Assembly: GCA_002377855.1 (NCBI GenBank)
Contig: DFQQ01000030.1
Location: forward strand, 1 to 64,000
Reading direction: 5' to 3'
Length of the DNA stretch: 64,000 bases
DNA from: Acidovorax delafieldii
Lineage (GTDB): Bacteria > Pseudomonadota > Gammaproteobacteria > Burkholderiales > Burkholderiaceae_C
Below the pieces are notes generated by a model, which saw only the letters and a program-made list of their open reading frames with translations, did no database searches and was not told the DNA's origin. Shown here one piece after another: positions 1 to 7,627 of the stretch. A program made the translations under genes and the position numbers. How positions within the stretch are numbered: position 1 is the stretch's first letter; each line of letters begins with the position of its first letter.

Positions 1-87
1 CCGGTCTACTTCATCGGCGTGGGCGAAAAACTGGAGGACCTCGAAACCTTCAGCGCCCGCGAATTCGCGCAAGCGCTGCTGTCCTGA
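1..87 (+). CDS. ftsY: FtsY, signal recognition particle receptor (C-terminal end only)
   Basis: Only the last 28 residues are in the window, beginning PVYFIGVGEK and ending REFAQALLS before TGA. This is the typical end of the NG domain of FtsY, the SRP receptor GTPase that docks SRP-bound ribosomes at the inner membrane. The conserved piece is the (F/Y)(I/V)GVGE(K/Q) segment, which closes the GTP-binding G domain, followed by a helix with DLxxF. The rest of the gene lies upstream of the window. In many proteobacteria ftsY lies near rpoH; here about 10 kb separates them. Confidence 0.9.
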   Translation, partial: PVYFIGVGEKLEDLETFSAREFAQALLS

Positions 88-211
88 CCCTCCGCCCCGT
101 CAAGGGGGTGTTCCCCGGGTGTTTGCAGCACCCCGACCCCGGCAGGAATACCGTTTACAAATAACCACAACCCCCACATGATGGGCCTTCACCGAACCAC
201 GGCGAAGGCCC

Positions 212-2857
212 ATGTTTCTTGAACTCATCAAAGGCGTTGCCCTTTTGCTGGCCCTGTGCTTTTTGCATGGAGTCAACATCCGGGTGTGGCGCAACAGACC
301 GCTGATCGGGCAACTCGTCTCCGGGGCCTTGTTTGGTGCGATCTGCGTGGTTGGCATGCTTGTGCCGGTGGTGCTGGTGCCGGGCGTGATTTTCGACGCG
401 CGTTCTGTGGTGCTCAGCATGGCTGGGCTCTTCGGTGGGCCACTGGTGGCGGGCGTGGCGGGTGCCATGACCATCGCATGGCGCATATCGATGGGTGGTG
501 CGGGCACCAGTGTGGTGGTGCTGGTGGTGGTGATCTGCGTGGCGTCCGGCCTGCTCTACCGCTACGCACGCCAACGAGGAAAGCTCTCTGTCGAACCCCT
601 GACACTGGCGGTGTTTGGCATGGCGCTGCATGCCGCCGTGCTGGGCGCGTTTCAGTTCATGCCCCCACCGGTGGTCCAGCGCATCAATGACACGCTGGCC
701 CTGCCCTTCTTTCTCACTTTCACCATCGCCACGGTTTTGCTCGGCATGCTGCTCAAGGACGTGGAGGAACGGCTGAACACCGAGCGTGCCCTGCTGGACA
801 GCTCCGCGCGGCTGCAGGCGATCACCCACGCCATTCCGGACGTGCTGCTGGTGCTGGACCGCAAGGGGCGCTACCTGGAAGTGCTCTCCAATGACAAAAA
901 CGCCTTGGTGGCCGACGCCACAGAATTGCTGGGCAAGCGTTTGCACGATGTGCTCCCCCCTGATCAGGCACAGCAGTTTCTGCGTTTGATCGAGGAGACA
1001 CTGCGCACGGGGCAAACACAGACCATCGAGTACGAAATACACACCCTCACCGGTGCGCGTCCTTTTGAAGGCCGCACCCAGCCCTTGAAGGTGCCCGTGC
1101 AGGGCGAAGATGCGGTGGTGTTCATGGCGCGCGACATGACGGCCCGCAGGCAGGCCGAGGCGGCACTGCGGGAGTCTGAGCAACGTTTTCGCTCACTGCT
1201 GCTGAACATCCCATCGATTTCAGTCCAGGGCTACTTGGCGGACGGCACCACCAGTTACTGGAACAAGGCATCCGAAACGCTGTACGGCTACACCGCCCAA
1301 GAGGCCATGGGGAGCAACCTTTTTGACCTCATCATCCCGCCGGTCATGCATGACACGGTTCGCAGCAACGTCGAACACATGTTCGCGACGGGTGAGGTGA
1401 TTCCAGCAGGCGAGTTGCAGCTGCAACGCAAGGACGGCAGCTTGGTGGATGTGTTCTCCAGCCATGCCTACATCCACGTCGCAGGCCAGCCGCCAGAGAT
1501 GTTCTGCATCGACATCGACATTTCTGGCCGCAAGGCGGCTGAGGAAGAAGCCCGCTACCTAGCCTTCTACGACGCGTTGACCGAGCTACCCAACCGCCGT
1601 CTGCTGGTAGACCGACTGCAGCAGGTGCTGGCCAGCAGCGCGCGCACCGGCATGGCTTCGGCAGTGCTGTTCGTTGATCTGGACAACTTCAAGACCTTGA
1701 ATGACACACGGGGCCACGAGGTGGGCGACATGCTGCTGACCGAAGTGGCCCAGCGCCTGCAGACCCATGTGCGCGAGCTGGACACCGTGGCCCGCCTGGG
1801 CGGCGATGAATTTGTGGTGGTGCTGCAAAACCTGGGAAGCGACCCTACGGAAGCTGCCGGCCAGGCCCGCCTGCTGGGTGAAATGCTGCGCGCGCGCCTA
1901 GCACAACCCTACGATCTGGCCGGGCACGAACACCACTGCTCAGCCAGCATCGGCATCACGCTGCTGCACGGCCAGCGCACCAGCGTGGACGAAATACTCA
2001 AGCAGGCCGACATGGCGATGTACCGCGCGAAGGATGCAGGGCGCAACACGTTGCGCTTCTTTGACCCCGACATGCAGCAGACGGTGAACCGGCGCGCCAT
2101 GCTGGAGGCGGAGCTGCACAACGGTTTGCGCCAAAACCAGTTTCTGCTGCTGTACCAGCCGCAGGTCGACGAAACCGGCCGCGTGGTGGGCGCGGAGGCG
2201 CTTGTGCGGTGGCACCACCCGGTACAGGGCGTGGTGCCGCCCGGCGAGTTCATCGCGTTGGCCGAAGACACGGGGCTGATCCTGCCACTGGGCCAGTGGG
2301 TGATGGAGACCGCGCTGCGCCAGCAGGCGCATTGGCGCCACCATCCGCAGCTCTCGCATCTCACGCTGTCCATCAACGTGAGCGCGCGGCAGTTCCACCA
2401 GGACGACTTTGTCACCCAGGTGCTCAACCTGCTTCACCTGACGGGGGCCGACCCCACGCACATCAAGCTGGAGTTGACCGAAAGCCTGCTGCTCAAGAAT
2501 GTGGAAGGCGTGATCACCACCATGCGTGCACTGCGTGCCCACGGCCTGGGTTTTGCATTGGATGACTTTGGGACGGGCTATTCGTCACTGAGCTACCTCA
2601 AGCGCCTGCCGCTGGACCAGATCAAGATCGACCAAGGTTTCGTGCGTGATGCGCTGGTGGATCCCAACGACGCGGCGATCGCGCGCTCGATCATCGCCCT
2701 GGCAGATAGCCTGGGCTTGGCCGTGATCGCCGAGGGGGTGGAAACCCAAGAACATCACCGCTTCTTGCTCGAACACGGCTGCAAGGCGTTCCAAGGGTAC
2801 TTCTTCGGGCGCCCGCTGCCGCAGGCCGACTTTGAGCAGTTGGTCCTGGGCAAGTAA
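212..2857 (+). CDS. Membrane-bound PAS-PAS-GGDEF-EAL cyclic di-GMP enzyme with LytS-type 5TM sensor
   Basis: An 881-residue inner-membrane signalling protein. Residues 1 to about 190 are hydrophobic with the pattern of the LytS-type five-helix receptor domain. Two PAS-like domains follow (about 195-310 and 320-440), then a diguanylate cyclase domain with an intact GGDEF motif at 530-534 and an RxxD inhibitory site at 521-524. Last comes a phosphodiesterase domain with EAL at 662-664 and the DDFGTGYSSL motif. Both active-site signatures are intact, so synthesis and hydrolysis of c-di-GMP are both possible; which dominates cannot be read from sequence. The start at 212 gives the whole membrane domain. 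It follows ftsY by 124 bases and appears to be a single-gene unit. Confidence 0.9.
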   Translation: MFLELIKGVALLLALCFLHGVNIRVWRNRPLIGQLVSGALFGAICVVGMLVPVVLVPGVIFDARSVVLSMAGLFGGPLVAGVAGAMTIAWRISMGGAGTSVVVLVVVICVASGLLYRYARQRGKLSVEPLTLAVFGMALHAAVLGAFQFMPPPVVQRINDTLALPFFLTFTIATVLLGMLLKDVEERLNTERALLDSSARLQAITHAIPDVLLVLDRKGRYLEVLSNDKNALVADATELLGKRLHDVLPPDQAQQFLRLIEETLRTGQTQTIEYEIHTLTGARPFEGRTQPLKVPVQGEDAVVFMARDMTARRQAEAALRESEQRFRSLLLNIPSISVQGYLADGTTSYWNKASETLYGYTAQEAMGSNLFDLIIPPVMHDTVRSNVEHMFATGEVIPAGELQLQRKDGSLVDVFSSHAYIHVAGQPPEMFCIDIDISGRKAAEEEARYLAFYDALTELPNRRLLVDRLQQVLASSARTGMASAVLFVDLDNFKTLNDTRGHEVGDMLLTEVAQRLQTHVRELDTVARLGGDEFVVVLQNLGSDPTEAAGQARLLGEMLRARLAQPYDLAGHEHHCSASIGITLLHGQRTSVDEILKQADMAMYRAKDAGRNTLRFFDPDMQQTVNRRAMLEAELHNGLRQNQFLLLYQPQVDETGRVVGAEALVRWHHPVQGVVPPGEFIALAEDTGLILPLGQWVMETALRQQAHWRHHPQLSHLTLSINVSARQFHQDDFVTQVLNLLHLTGADPTHIKLELTESLLLKNVEGVITTMRALRAHGLGFALDDFGTGYSSLSYLKRLPLDQIKIDQGFVRDALVDPNDAAIARSIIALADSLGLAVIAEGVETQEHHRFLLEHGCKAFQGYFFGRPLPQADFEQLVLGK

Positions 2858-2986
2858 TTTGATCGGCCTGCCCGCCCACCATCGAAGCCGGGGGGCAAGA
2901 GCAAGGCCGCGCCACCGCCGAGTTGGTCAGCGCCGCCCTTGCGCTCAGCGTCCGCACTCAACGGGCGATGCAGAGGCCCGGCTCTT

Positions 2987-4078
2987 TCAGGCCTCCGCCA
3001 ATACAGGCCTGGGAGACGTACCTAGCTCGTGAGGTGTTGTTTCGTGGCGCAGCAACGAGAAAAGGTCTTTTGGGTCGTCCAGCACAGGGATCAGCGCCAT
3101 GCGTTCGCCCACCCCCAGCGCGGTGGCTGCATCGCGCATGAAACGGAGGGCAGAAAAATCCTCCAGGGCAAAGCCGACCGAATCGAAAATCGTCACCTGG
3201 CTTTCTTGGAGGCGCCCTGGTTTTTGCTGAGCCAGCACTTCCCAAATTTCAGTCACTTCAAAGTCTGCAGGCAACTGCTGAATATCGCCCTCCACCCTGG
3301 TCTGTGGAGCGTACTCAACATAAACACTGCCCGCTCGCAGCACGTCAGGATGCAACTCGGTTTTTCCCGGACAGTCACCGCCCACCGCGTTGATGTGCAT
3401 GCCGGGCTCAACCATCTCAGGCGAAAGGATGGTGGCGTAATTCTTGTCGGCAGTCACGGTGGTCACGATGTCTGCGCCGCGCACAGCTTGGGCAACGCTG
3501 GCGCACGCCACCGCGGTTAATCCGGTCCCGCGCAGGTTGGCGATCAATTTCGCAGTGGCAGCCCTATCCGTGTCAAACAGGCGGACCTCGGTGATGCCCA
3601 ACAAGTGGTGGAAGGCGAGCGCCTGAAATTCACTCTGTGCACCATTGCCAATCAGCGCCATGGTGCGGCTGCCGGGCCTGGCGAGCGCGCGCGCAGCCAC
3701 TGCGGACATGGCCGCCGTGCGAAGCGCCGTCGTGAGCGTGAGTTCACTCAACAACAGCGGCGCGCCGGTCGCCACATCTGCCAACACGCCAAACGCCATC
3801 ACGGTGGACAGGCCGGCGCGCGTATTGCCAGGGTGCCCGTTGACGTATTTGAAGGAGTAGGCAACGTCGTCGGCAATAGGCATGAGTTCAATGACCCCTT
3901 CTCGGGAGTGGTGTGCCACGCGCGCGGATTTTTGGAAATCACTCCATCGTGAAAAGTCGGCCTCTATGTTGCTGGCAATACCGTGCAAACAAGCTTCCAA
4001 CCCCTTGCGGCGCACCAGCTCTACGACCGCCGGAGCGCTGAGATACAACGTGTTAGTGTGGCGCGAAGGTGGGATCAT
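2987..4078 (-). CDS. ocd: Ornithine cyclodeaminase
   Basis: Converts L-ornithine to L-proline and ammonia with bound NAD+. The 363-residue product has the family length (about 350). It shows the FKYVNGHPGN substrate-site segment (Lys77), the nucleotide-binding GNGAQSE at 144-150 and VGGDCPGK with the probable catalytic Asp at 234. I chose the ATG at 4078 because AGGAG precedes it at good spacing and the protein starts as expected there; the open frame runs further upstream without similarity. The neighbour is a divergent Lrp-type regulator, a frequent arrangement for ornithine/arginine catabolic genes, so it is probably amino-acid-inducible. Some family members act on related substrates, so substrate identity is inferred. 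Confidence 0.9.
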   Translation of the reverse strand: MIPPSRHTNTLYLSAPAVVELVRRKGLEACLHGIASNIEADFSRWSDFQKSARVAHHSREGVIELMPIADDVAYSFKYVNGHPGNTRAGLSTVMAFGVLADVATGAPLLLSELTLTTALRTAAMSAVAARALARPGSRTMALIGNGAQSEFQALAFHHLLGITEVRLFDTDRAATAKLIANLRGTGLTAVACASVAQAVRGADIVTTVTADKNYATILSPEMVEPGMHINAVGGDCPGKTELHPDVLRAGSVYVEYAPQTRVEGDIQQLPADFEVTEIWEVLAQQKPGRLQESQVTIFDSVGFALEDFSALRFMRDAATALGVGERMALIPVLDDPKDLFSLLRHETTPHELGTSPRPVLAEA

Positions 4079-4167
4079 GGCGGTTCTCCTAGTTTGAATT
4101 GACCTCAGTTTCACGCGCGCCATTGCCAATGTGAATCGCCACTTATGTAGCATCTTGCGCATGTTTT

Positions 4168-4180
4168 TGCCAAAATGGCA
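4168..4180. promoter_or_regulatory. Candidate regulator-binding palindrome between ocd and the Lrp-type gene
   Basis: TGCCAAAATGGCA is a perfect inverted repeat (arms TGCCA/TGGCA, 3-base centre) in the 126-base gap between the two divergent start codons. It overlaps an ATG at 4175, which argues for the later start of the regulator. Lrp/AsnC operators are often loose palindromes of this size, so autoregulation plus control of ocd is a reasonable inference. Confidence 0.35.
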
Positions 4181-4204
4181 GGACCGACTGAACTTTTTGG
4201 CAAT

Positions 4205-4624
4205 ATGGACGAACTGGACCGCTCCTTGATCAGCTTGCTGCGCGCCAATGCACGCATGAACATCGCTGATCTTTCCCACAAGTTGGGCGTGTCGCGCGGG
4301 ACGGTCACCAACCGCCTTCGCAAACTGGAAGACACCCAGGTCATCGTGGGCTACACGTTGCGACTCAAGCCCGACGCCGAGCCTGAACGCATCCGGGCAT
4401 GGATGGGCGTGCTGGTCGAGGGCAACCAGAGCCGGCAGGTCATCGCCAGCTTGCTGGGCGAGCCCGGCGTGTCCTCCCTGCACGACACCAACGGGCGGTG
4501 GGACTTGCTTGCCGAGCTGGAAGCCCGGTCCATGGCTGAGCTTTCTCAAGTGCTGGAGCGCATTCGGCTCATCTCCGGAATACGCAGTACCGAGACGAGC
4601 ATCCACCTGACGACCTATCGGTGA
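4205..4624 (+). CDS. Lrp/AsnC family transcriptional regulator
   Basis: A 139-residue DNA-binding protein of the feast/famine family. The N-terminus MDELDRSLISLLRANAR and the helix-turn-helix around LSHKLGVSRGTVTNRLRKLE are diagnostic; the C-terminal half (from about residue 60) is the RAM ligand-binding domain ending ETSIHLTTYR. I use the second ATG (4205) because family members begin with M-D-x-L-D; an ATG ten codons upstream is possible but sits inside a palindrome. It is transcribed away from ocd and probably senses ornithine, arginine or a related amino acid; the ligand is inferred from context only. Confidence 0.88.
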   Translation: MDELDRSLISLLRANARMNIADLSHKLGVSRGTVTNRLRKLEDTQVIVGYTLRLKPDAEPERIRAWMGVLVEGNQSRQVIASLLGEPGVSSLHDTNGRWDLLAELEARSMAELSQVLERIRLISGIRSTETSIHLTTYR

Positions 4625-4733
4625 GGAAGAGAGAACTTTCGCAGCGGGCCAACACCCAATATGGGCAGGCCCTCTGTCAGTAACGGTCGCTTGGTCGCGG
4701 GAACAGGCCATCGCAGGCGCAGAAAGTTCTTCT

Positions 4734-4747
4734 TATGAATCAAATAG
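4734..4747 (+). repeat. Left 14-bp direct repeat (target-site-duplication-like)
   Basis: TATGAATCAAATAG directly abuts the left inverted end at 4748. The identical 14 bases, in the same orientation, abut the right end at 10148-10161. This is the arrangement produced when an element duplicates its target on insertion, although 14 bp is long for most families. Confidence 0.65.
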
Positions 4748-4772
4748 TGTCGATCGTCATTGAGTTTTGAAC
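4748..4772 (+). repeat. Left terminal inverted repeat
   Basis: This 25-bp end starts TGTCGATCGTCA. It pairs with the reverse complement of 10123-10147, with mismatches only at positions 13, 15 and 21. Its inner half is one copy of the CAYTSAGTTYTGAAC motif. Confidence 0.65.
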
Positions 4773-4835
4773 CACTTGAATATGACTATCAATGACTTAG
4801 GCCGAAATTCGTTATGCTGATTCGAACCGGCATTT

Positions 4836-4882
4836 CATTGAGAGCTGAACTTTCCGGAATCTCTTTCACTCAGTTCTGAACT
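4836..4882 (+). repeat. Two subterminal copies of the end motif (left)
   Basis: CATTGAGAGCTGAACT at 4836-4851 and CACTCAGTTCTGAACT at 4867-4882 repeat the inner part of the left inverted end. The second contains the odd palindrome AGTTC-T-GAACT. Spaced copies of this sort are usually transposase-binding sites in IS21-like and Tn7-like ends. They could instead be operator sites. Confidence 0.45.
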
Positions 4883-4903
4883 GCTTAGCTGCACAAACCA
4901 GGG

Positions 4904-5262
4904 TCAAGCCAAGCTAACCCTCAAAACCTGACACCGCTCTGCCATAGCGCGTACCGACACAGGCGCCGTTGTTGGGCATCCAAGTTGCGTGAAACGGCTG
5001 AGCACAGCCACCCGCAAATGCAACTCTGTCACCAGACCAAGCGTTTGGCACGCCTGCAGCGCTGCATTGCGCCATACGCATTACCTGGTTTCTATCCACG
5101 ACTGCCGTTCTTGCACGGACACATCACCGCCTGCGCGCCTCTTTGCGCTATCGTCGCATTGCGGTCTCTGGTGTCATAGGCCCCGTCGGTAGTCACACTG
5201 CTTTCCAGTTCATCCTTCGGCATCTGCGCCAGTAGTCCGGGCAGCATCCGTGGGGCCGGATG
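4904..5262 (-). pseudogene. Remnant of an IS5-type transposase (C-terminal part, frameshifted and deleted)
   Basis: Reading the minus strand from 5262, one frame gives LPGLLAQMPKDE and then TDGAYDTRDRNATIAQRGAQ. This is the DDE-domain segment around the second Asp of IS5-type transposases. It stops at 5092. A different frame from about 5026 to 4904 gives ELHLRVAVLSRFTQLG, the usual C-terminal helix of the same family. The stretch between (RNE...SGYHRRSRVE in intact copies) is missing or scrambled, so the gene carries a frameshift and an internal deletion. No IS ends of its own are evident. It sits just inside the left end of the 5.4-kb unit and is a plausible hitchhiker rather than its mover. 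Confidence 0.6.
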
Positions 5263-5264
5263 CA

Positions 5265-5369
5265 CTACTTCTTTTTGCCTTGGTCGTAGTGCCACTTGAT
5301 TGCGAAGAACATGCAGGTACCGAACACGAGTACCTTGAAGGTAATGAAGACTATTGGGACCCAATCCAT
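5265..5369 (-). CDS. Small single-span membrane protein, 34 residues
   Basis: A short frame that looks real. It starts ATG at 5369 (MDWVPIVFITFK), has one hydrophobic span of about 20 residues containing GTCMFFAIKWH, and ends in a charged tail DQGKKK before TAG. Its third codon positions are almost all G or C, unlike the surrounding non-coding sequence, and a GGAAAG lies about nine bases upstream of the ATG. It ends three bases before the IS5 remnant begins. I do not recognise the family. Tiny single-span proteins with a WHY-type juxtamembrane segment accompany terminal oxidases in some betaproteobacteria, and ccoG lies on the same strand about 0.7 kb away, but a link is speculation. Confidence 0.5.
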   Translation of the reverse strand: MDWVPIVFITFKVLVFGTCMFFAIKWHYDQGKKK

Positions 5370-6065
5370 CTTTGATAGCTTTCCCGGCTGTTGGTTGGCA
5401 TTCACCACCGTAATGTGCAATGTCTATATACGCTGCGTCCGCAGCTTTGTTGTGTTCAAGCAAGTGTTCAACCTCACGTTGACACTACTTGCCGAATGAG
5501 CTGACAACTGAGTTCGATGCTAGCAAGCCTGTTTTTGAAGGGTAAGCATCAGTTCCGCTTCAATTATCCGTAGCAGATGAGCATTGCTGGGTGAGGCCTG
5601 CTGCCTGTCTAGTAGCTTGTTGTGGAGTCCATGGGGACCGCTATATGCAGACCATAAAATGCGTTAAGTGCGCGGAGGGAGAGCTGATTGCCCTCACGCC
5701 TAGCTGGGTAAAGAACTGTGCATGAGGGAGCCGAGCGTAAGTTCTTGATTTGATGGTGCTGTTACCGGCCGCTCAGAACGGCAACCCCACATGGTTTTTT
5801 GTTGTCGATCCCAGCGCCTTCTCCGACGGAAAGAGACACGCCAGGGCCGTACCCTGCAGGTTCTGGTCGTATATCTTCGATTCGGGGGAGGCGTTCAGCA
5901 TGGCCTTCAGTCCTCTCGATGCAGCAGCGCGCGAATCTGTTCTGGTGTAGTGGCTGGATGCCGCGATTGAAGCGCAACTGCTGGAGCATTGGCAAAAGCC
6001 GACTACGCGCGGAGGCTGGCAGGGGCACGAGCGGGAGTCTGCCCCGAGGAGCCTGATGCGCCGCA
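5370..6065. other. About 700 bases without a supported gene; coding-like fragment at 5753-6060 (+)
   Basis: No intact gene can be supported here. On the plus strand, roughly 5753-6060 reads like coding sequence (NPTWFFVVDPSAF, later SPLDAAARESVLV, a TAG at 5948, then WLDAAIEAQLLEHWQK in the same frame). It has GC-rich third positions, so it may be another gene broken by a stop codon. I could not name it. The rest is lower in GC and looks like decayed sequence. Confidence 0.3.
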
Positions 6066-7493
6066 TCAACGGGGTTGGACGAAACTGCTGGAACGGTTGC
6101 GCTGTTGCTGCCCATTTACAAGGGACTGCACCCGGAAGGTGATAGGCATAACGGCTGCCACGCCACGGCCGGACTCGGCCGAATCTTCGGCTCGATAGGG
6201 CTGCACCACTGCCACGGCCACCGTACGCTCCTCGCCGGAAGCGATACGGATAGGCTGTTGCGGCGGCATCTGCAACGGCGTATCGCCCGCCAAGACAATT
6301 CTGTAGGCGTGGGCCTGGGTGTCGTAGTTCTGGATGTGTACACGGTAGATGTTCTCAACATCGCCATTGCGCAACTGACGCGCCATCACACCACGGTCAC
6401 GTACCACTTCGACCTGCAGCGGCACGCGCCAGGCCACCGTGGCTACCACGGCCATTGCCGTCAGTCCCAGCAGCGCAAAGTACACCCGCACCCGGCGCTG
6501 GCGCAGCGTATGACGCCAGTCAGCCCCCTGCTGCGAGGCAAAGCGGATGAGCCCCTGGGGCTGGCGAGCCTTGTCCATCACGCGGTCGCATGCATCAATG
6601 CACAGGCCGCAGCTGATGCATTCGTACTGCAGGCCATTGCGGATGTCGATGCCTGCAGGGCACACCTCTACGCACAGGTTGCAGTCCAGGCAATCGCCCC
6701 GGCTGGGGGGTTGCGCTGTGCTGGCTGCGCGCGCCGCGGCCTGGCCCGTGATGCGGCGAGGCTCGCCCCGGGGCGCGTCGTACACCACCGACTGCGTCTG
6801 CGGCGTGGCCATCACGCCCTGAAAGCGCGCATAGGGGCACATGTGCTGGCAGACCTTTTCGCGCAGAAAGCCCGCCTGCGCAAAGGCAAATGCGGCGTAG
6901 CCCAGCATCAGCGTGGCCTCGGCCCTACCCAGCTGGCCGTGCCAGGTGCGTTGCCACAGCGCTGGCCCACTGGAGAAGTAGGCCGTGAGCGTCCAGCCCA
7001 GCGCCAGCGACACCAGCGCCCACAGCGCCCAGGTCAACAGCCGCCGCGCCCACAGGGCAGCCGTGGCGCCACTGGCCTGCCTGCGCTGACGCTGGCCGGG
7101 GGTGCCCTGCACCTGTTGCTCAATCCAGATGAACAGCGCCGTGTACACCGACTGCGGGCACACAAAGCCGCAAAAGATGCGGCCGCCCACGGCAGACGTG
7201 ACAAACAAAGCGAGCGCCCCACCGATCAACAGCAGGGTGAGCAGCAGCAAATCCTGCGGGCCAAACAGCCCACCCAGCAAATGCACCTGCTGGCGCACCA
7301 GGTCAAAACTGACCAAAGGCCGCCCCTGCCACTGGGCCCAGCACAGGCCAAAGAACAGCACCTGCGTGATGCCGATGGACCACCAGCGGGCCCAGTTGAA
7401 ACGCCCTGCAATGGCACGAATGCCGAATTGCAGCGTGGACTTGGGTGGGTAGAAATGGACAGGTTGCGCGCGGGGCGCGGTAGCGGATGACAT
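6066..7493 (-). CDS. ccoG: CcoG, cytochrome cbb3 oxidase accessory ferredoxin-like protein
   Basis: A membrane iron-sulfur protein (RdxA/FixG family) involved in copper reduction and maturation of cbb3-type cytochrome oxidase. It has several membrane spans in the first half, the FCGFVCPQSVYT and CQHMCPYARFQ segments, then two 4Fe-4S motifs (CLDCNLCVEVCP and CISCGLCIDACD). A periplasmic C-terminal domain follows (VYFALLGL span, then a beta-rich tail). I start at the ATG at 7493, which has AGGAG seven bases upstream; a TTG ten codons earlier is possible. The product is 475 residues, normal for the family. The ccoNOQP genes that it usually accompanies are not in this window, and the gene lies inside the putative 5.4-kb unit. 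Confidence 0.9.
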   Translation of the reverse strand: MSSATAPRAQPVHFYPPKSTLQFGIRAIAGRFNWARWWSIGITQVLFFGLCWAQWQGRPLVSFDLVRQQVHLLGGLFGPQDLLLLTLLLIGGALALFVTSAVGGRIFCGFVCPQSVYTALFIWIEQQVQGTPGQRQRRQASGATAALWARRLLTWALWALVSLALGWTLTAYFSSGPALWQRTWHGQLGRAEATLMLGYAAFAFAQAGFLREKVCQHMCPYARFQGVMATPQTQSVVYDAPRGEPRRITGQAAARAASTAQPPSRGDCLDCNLCVEVCPAGIDIRNGLQYECISCGLCIDACDRVMDKARQPQGLIRFASQQGADWRHTLRQRRVRVYFALLGLTAMAVVATVAWRVPLQVEVVRDRGVMARQLRNGDVENIYRVHIQNYDTQAHAYRIVLAGDTPLQMPPQQPIRIASGEERTVAVAVVQPYRAEDSAESGRGVAAVMPITFRVQSLVNGQQQRNRSSSFVQPR

Positions 7494-7627
7494 GGCTGGC
7501 TCCTGCGGCCAGCGGGGTGCCAATGCACCCCCGACACAGGCCGCCTTGTGTGCCAGCTAGTAGGCCTGTGTTGGGCTATGAAAAACAGCGGCAGAGGCGG
7601 TGGTTGCTGGCCATAGCAGCAGCAATA

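Noticed and set aside
4734..4772. Site-specific inversion of a 14-bp module (the repeats at 4734 and 10148 look flipped relative to the shared 25-bp block)
   Set aside because: The same data are explained more simply as inverted element ends flanked by a direct target duplication.
5639..5725. Small zinc-ribbon-like ORF beginning at an ATG at 5645 with a Cys-x2-Cys
   Set aside because: Only 26 codons, no second Cys pair and no clear ribosome site.
6075..7490. A 471-codon open frame opposite ccoG
   Set aside because: Antisense shadow of ccoG; the iron-sulfur motifs are on the other strand.
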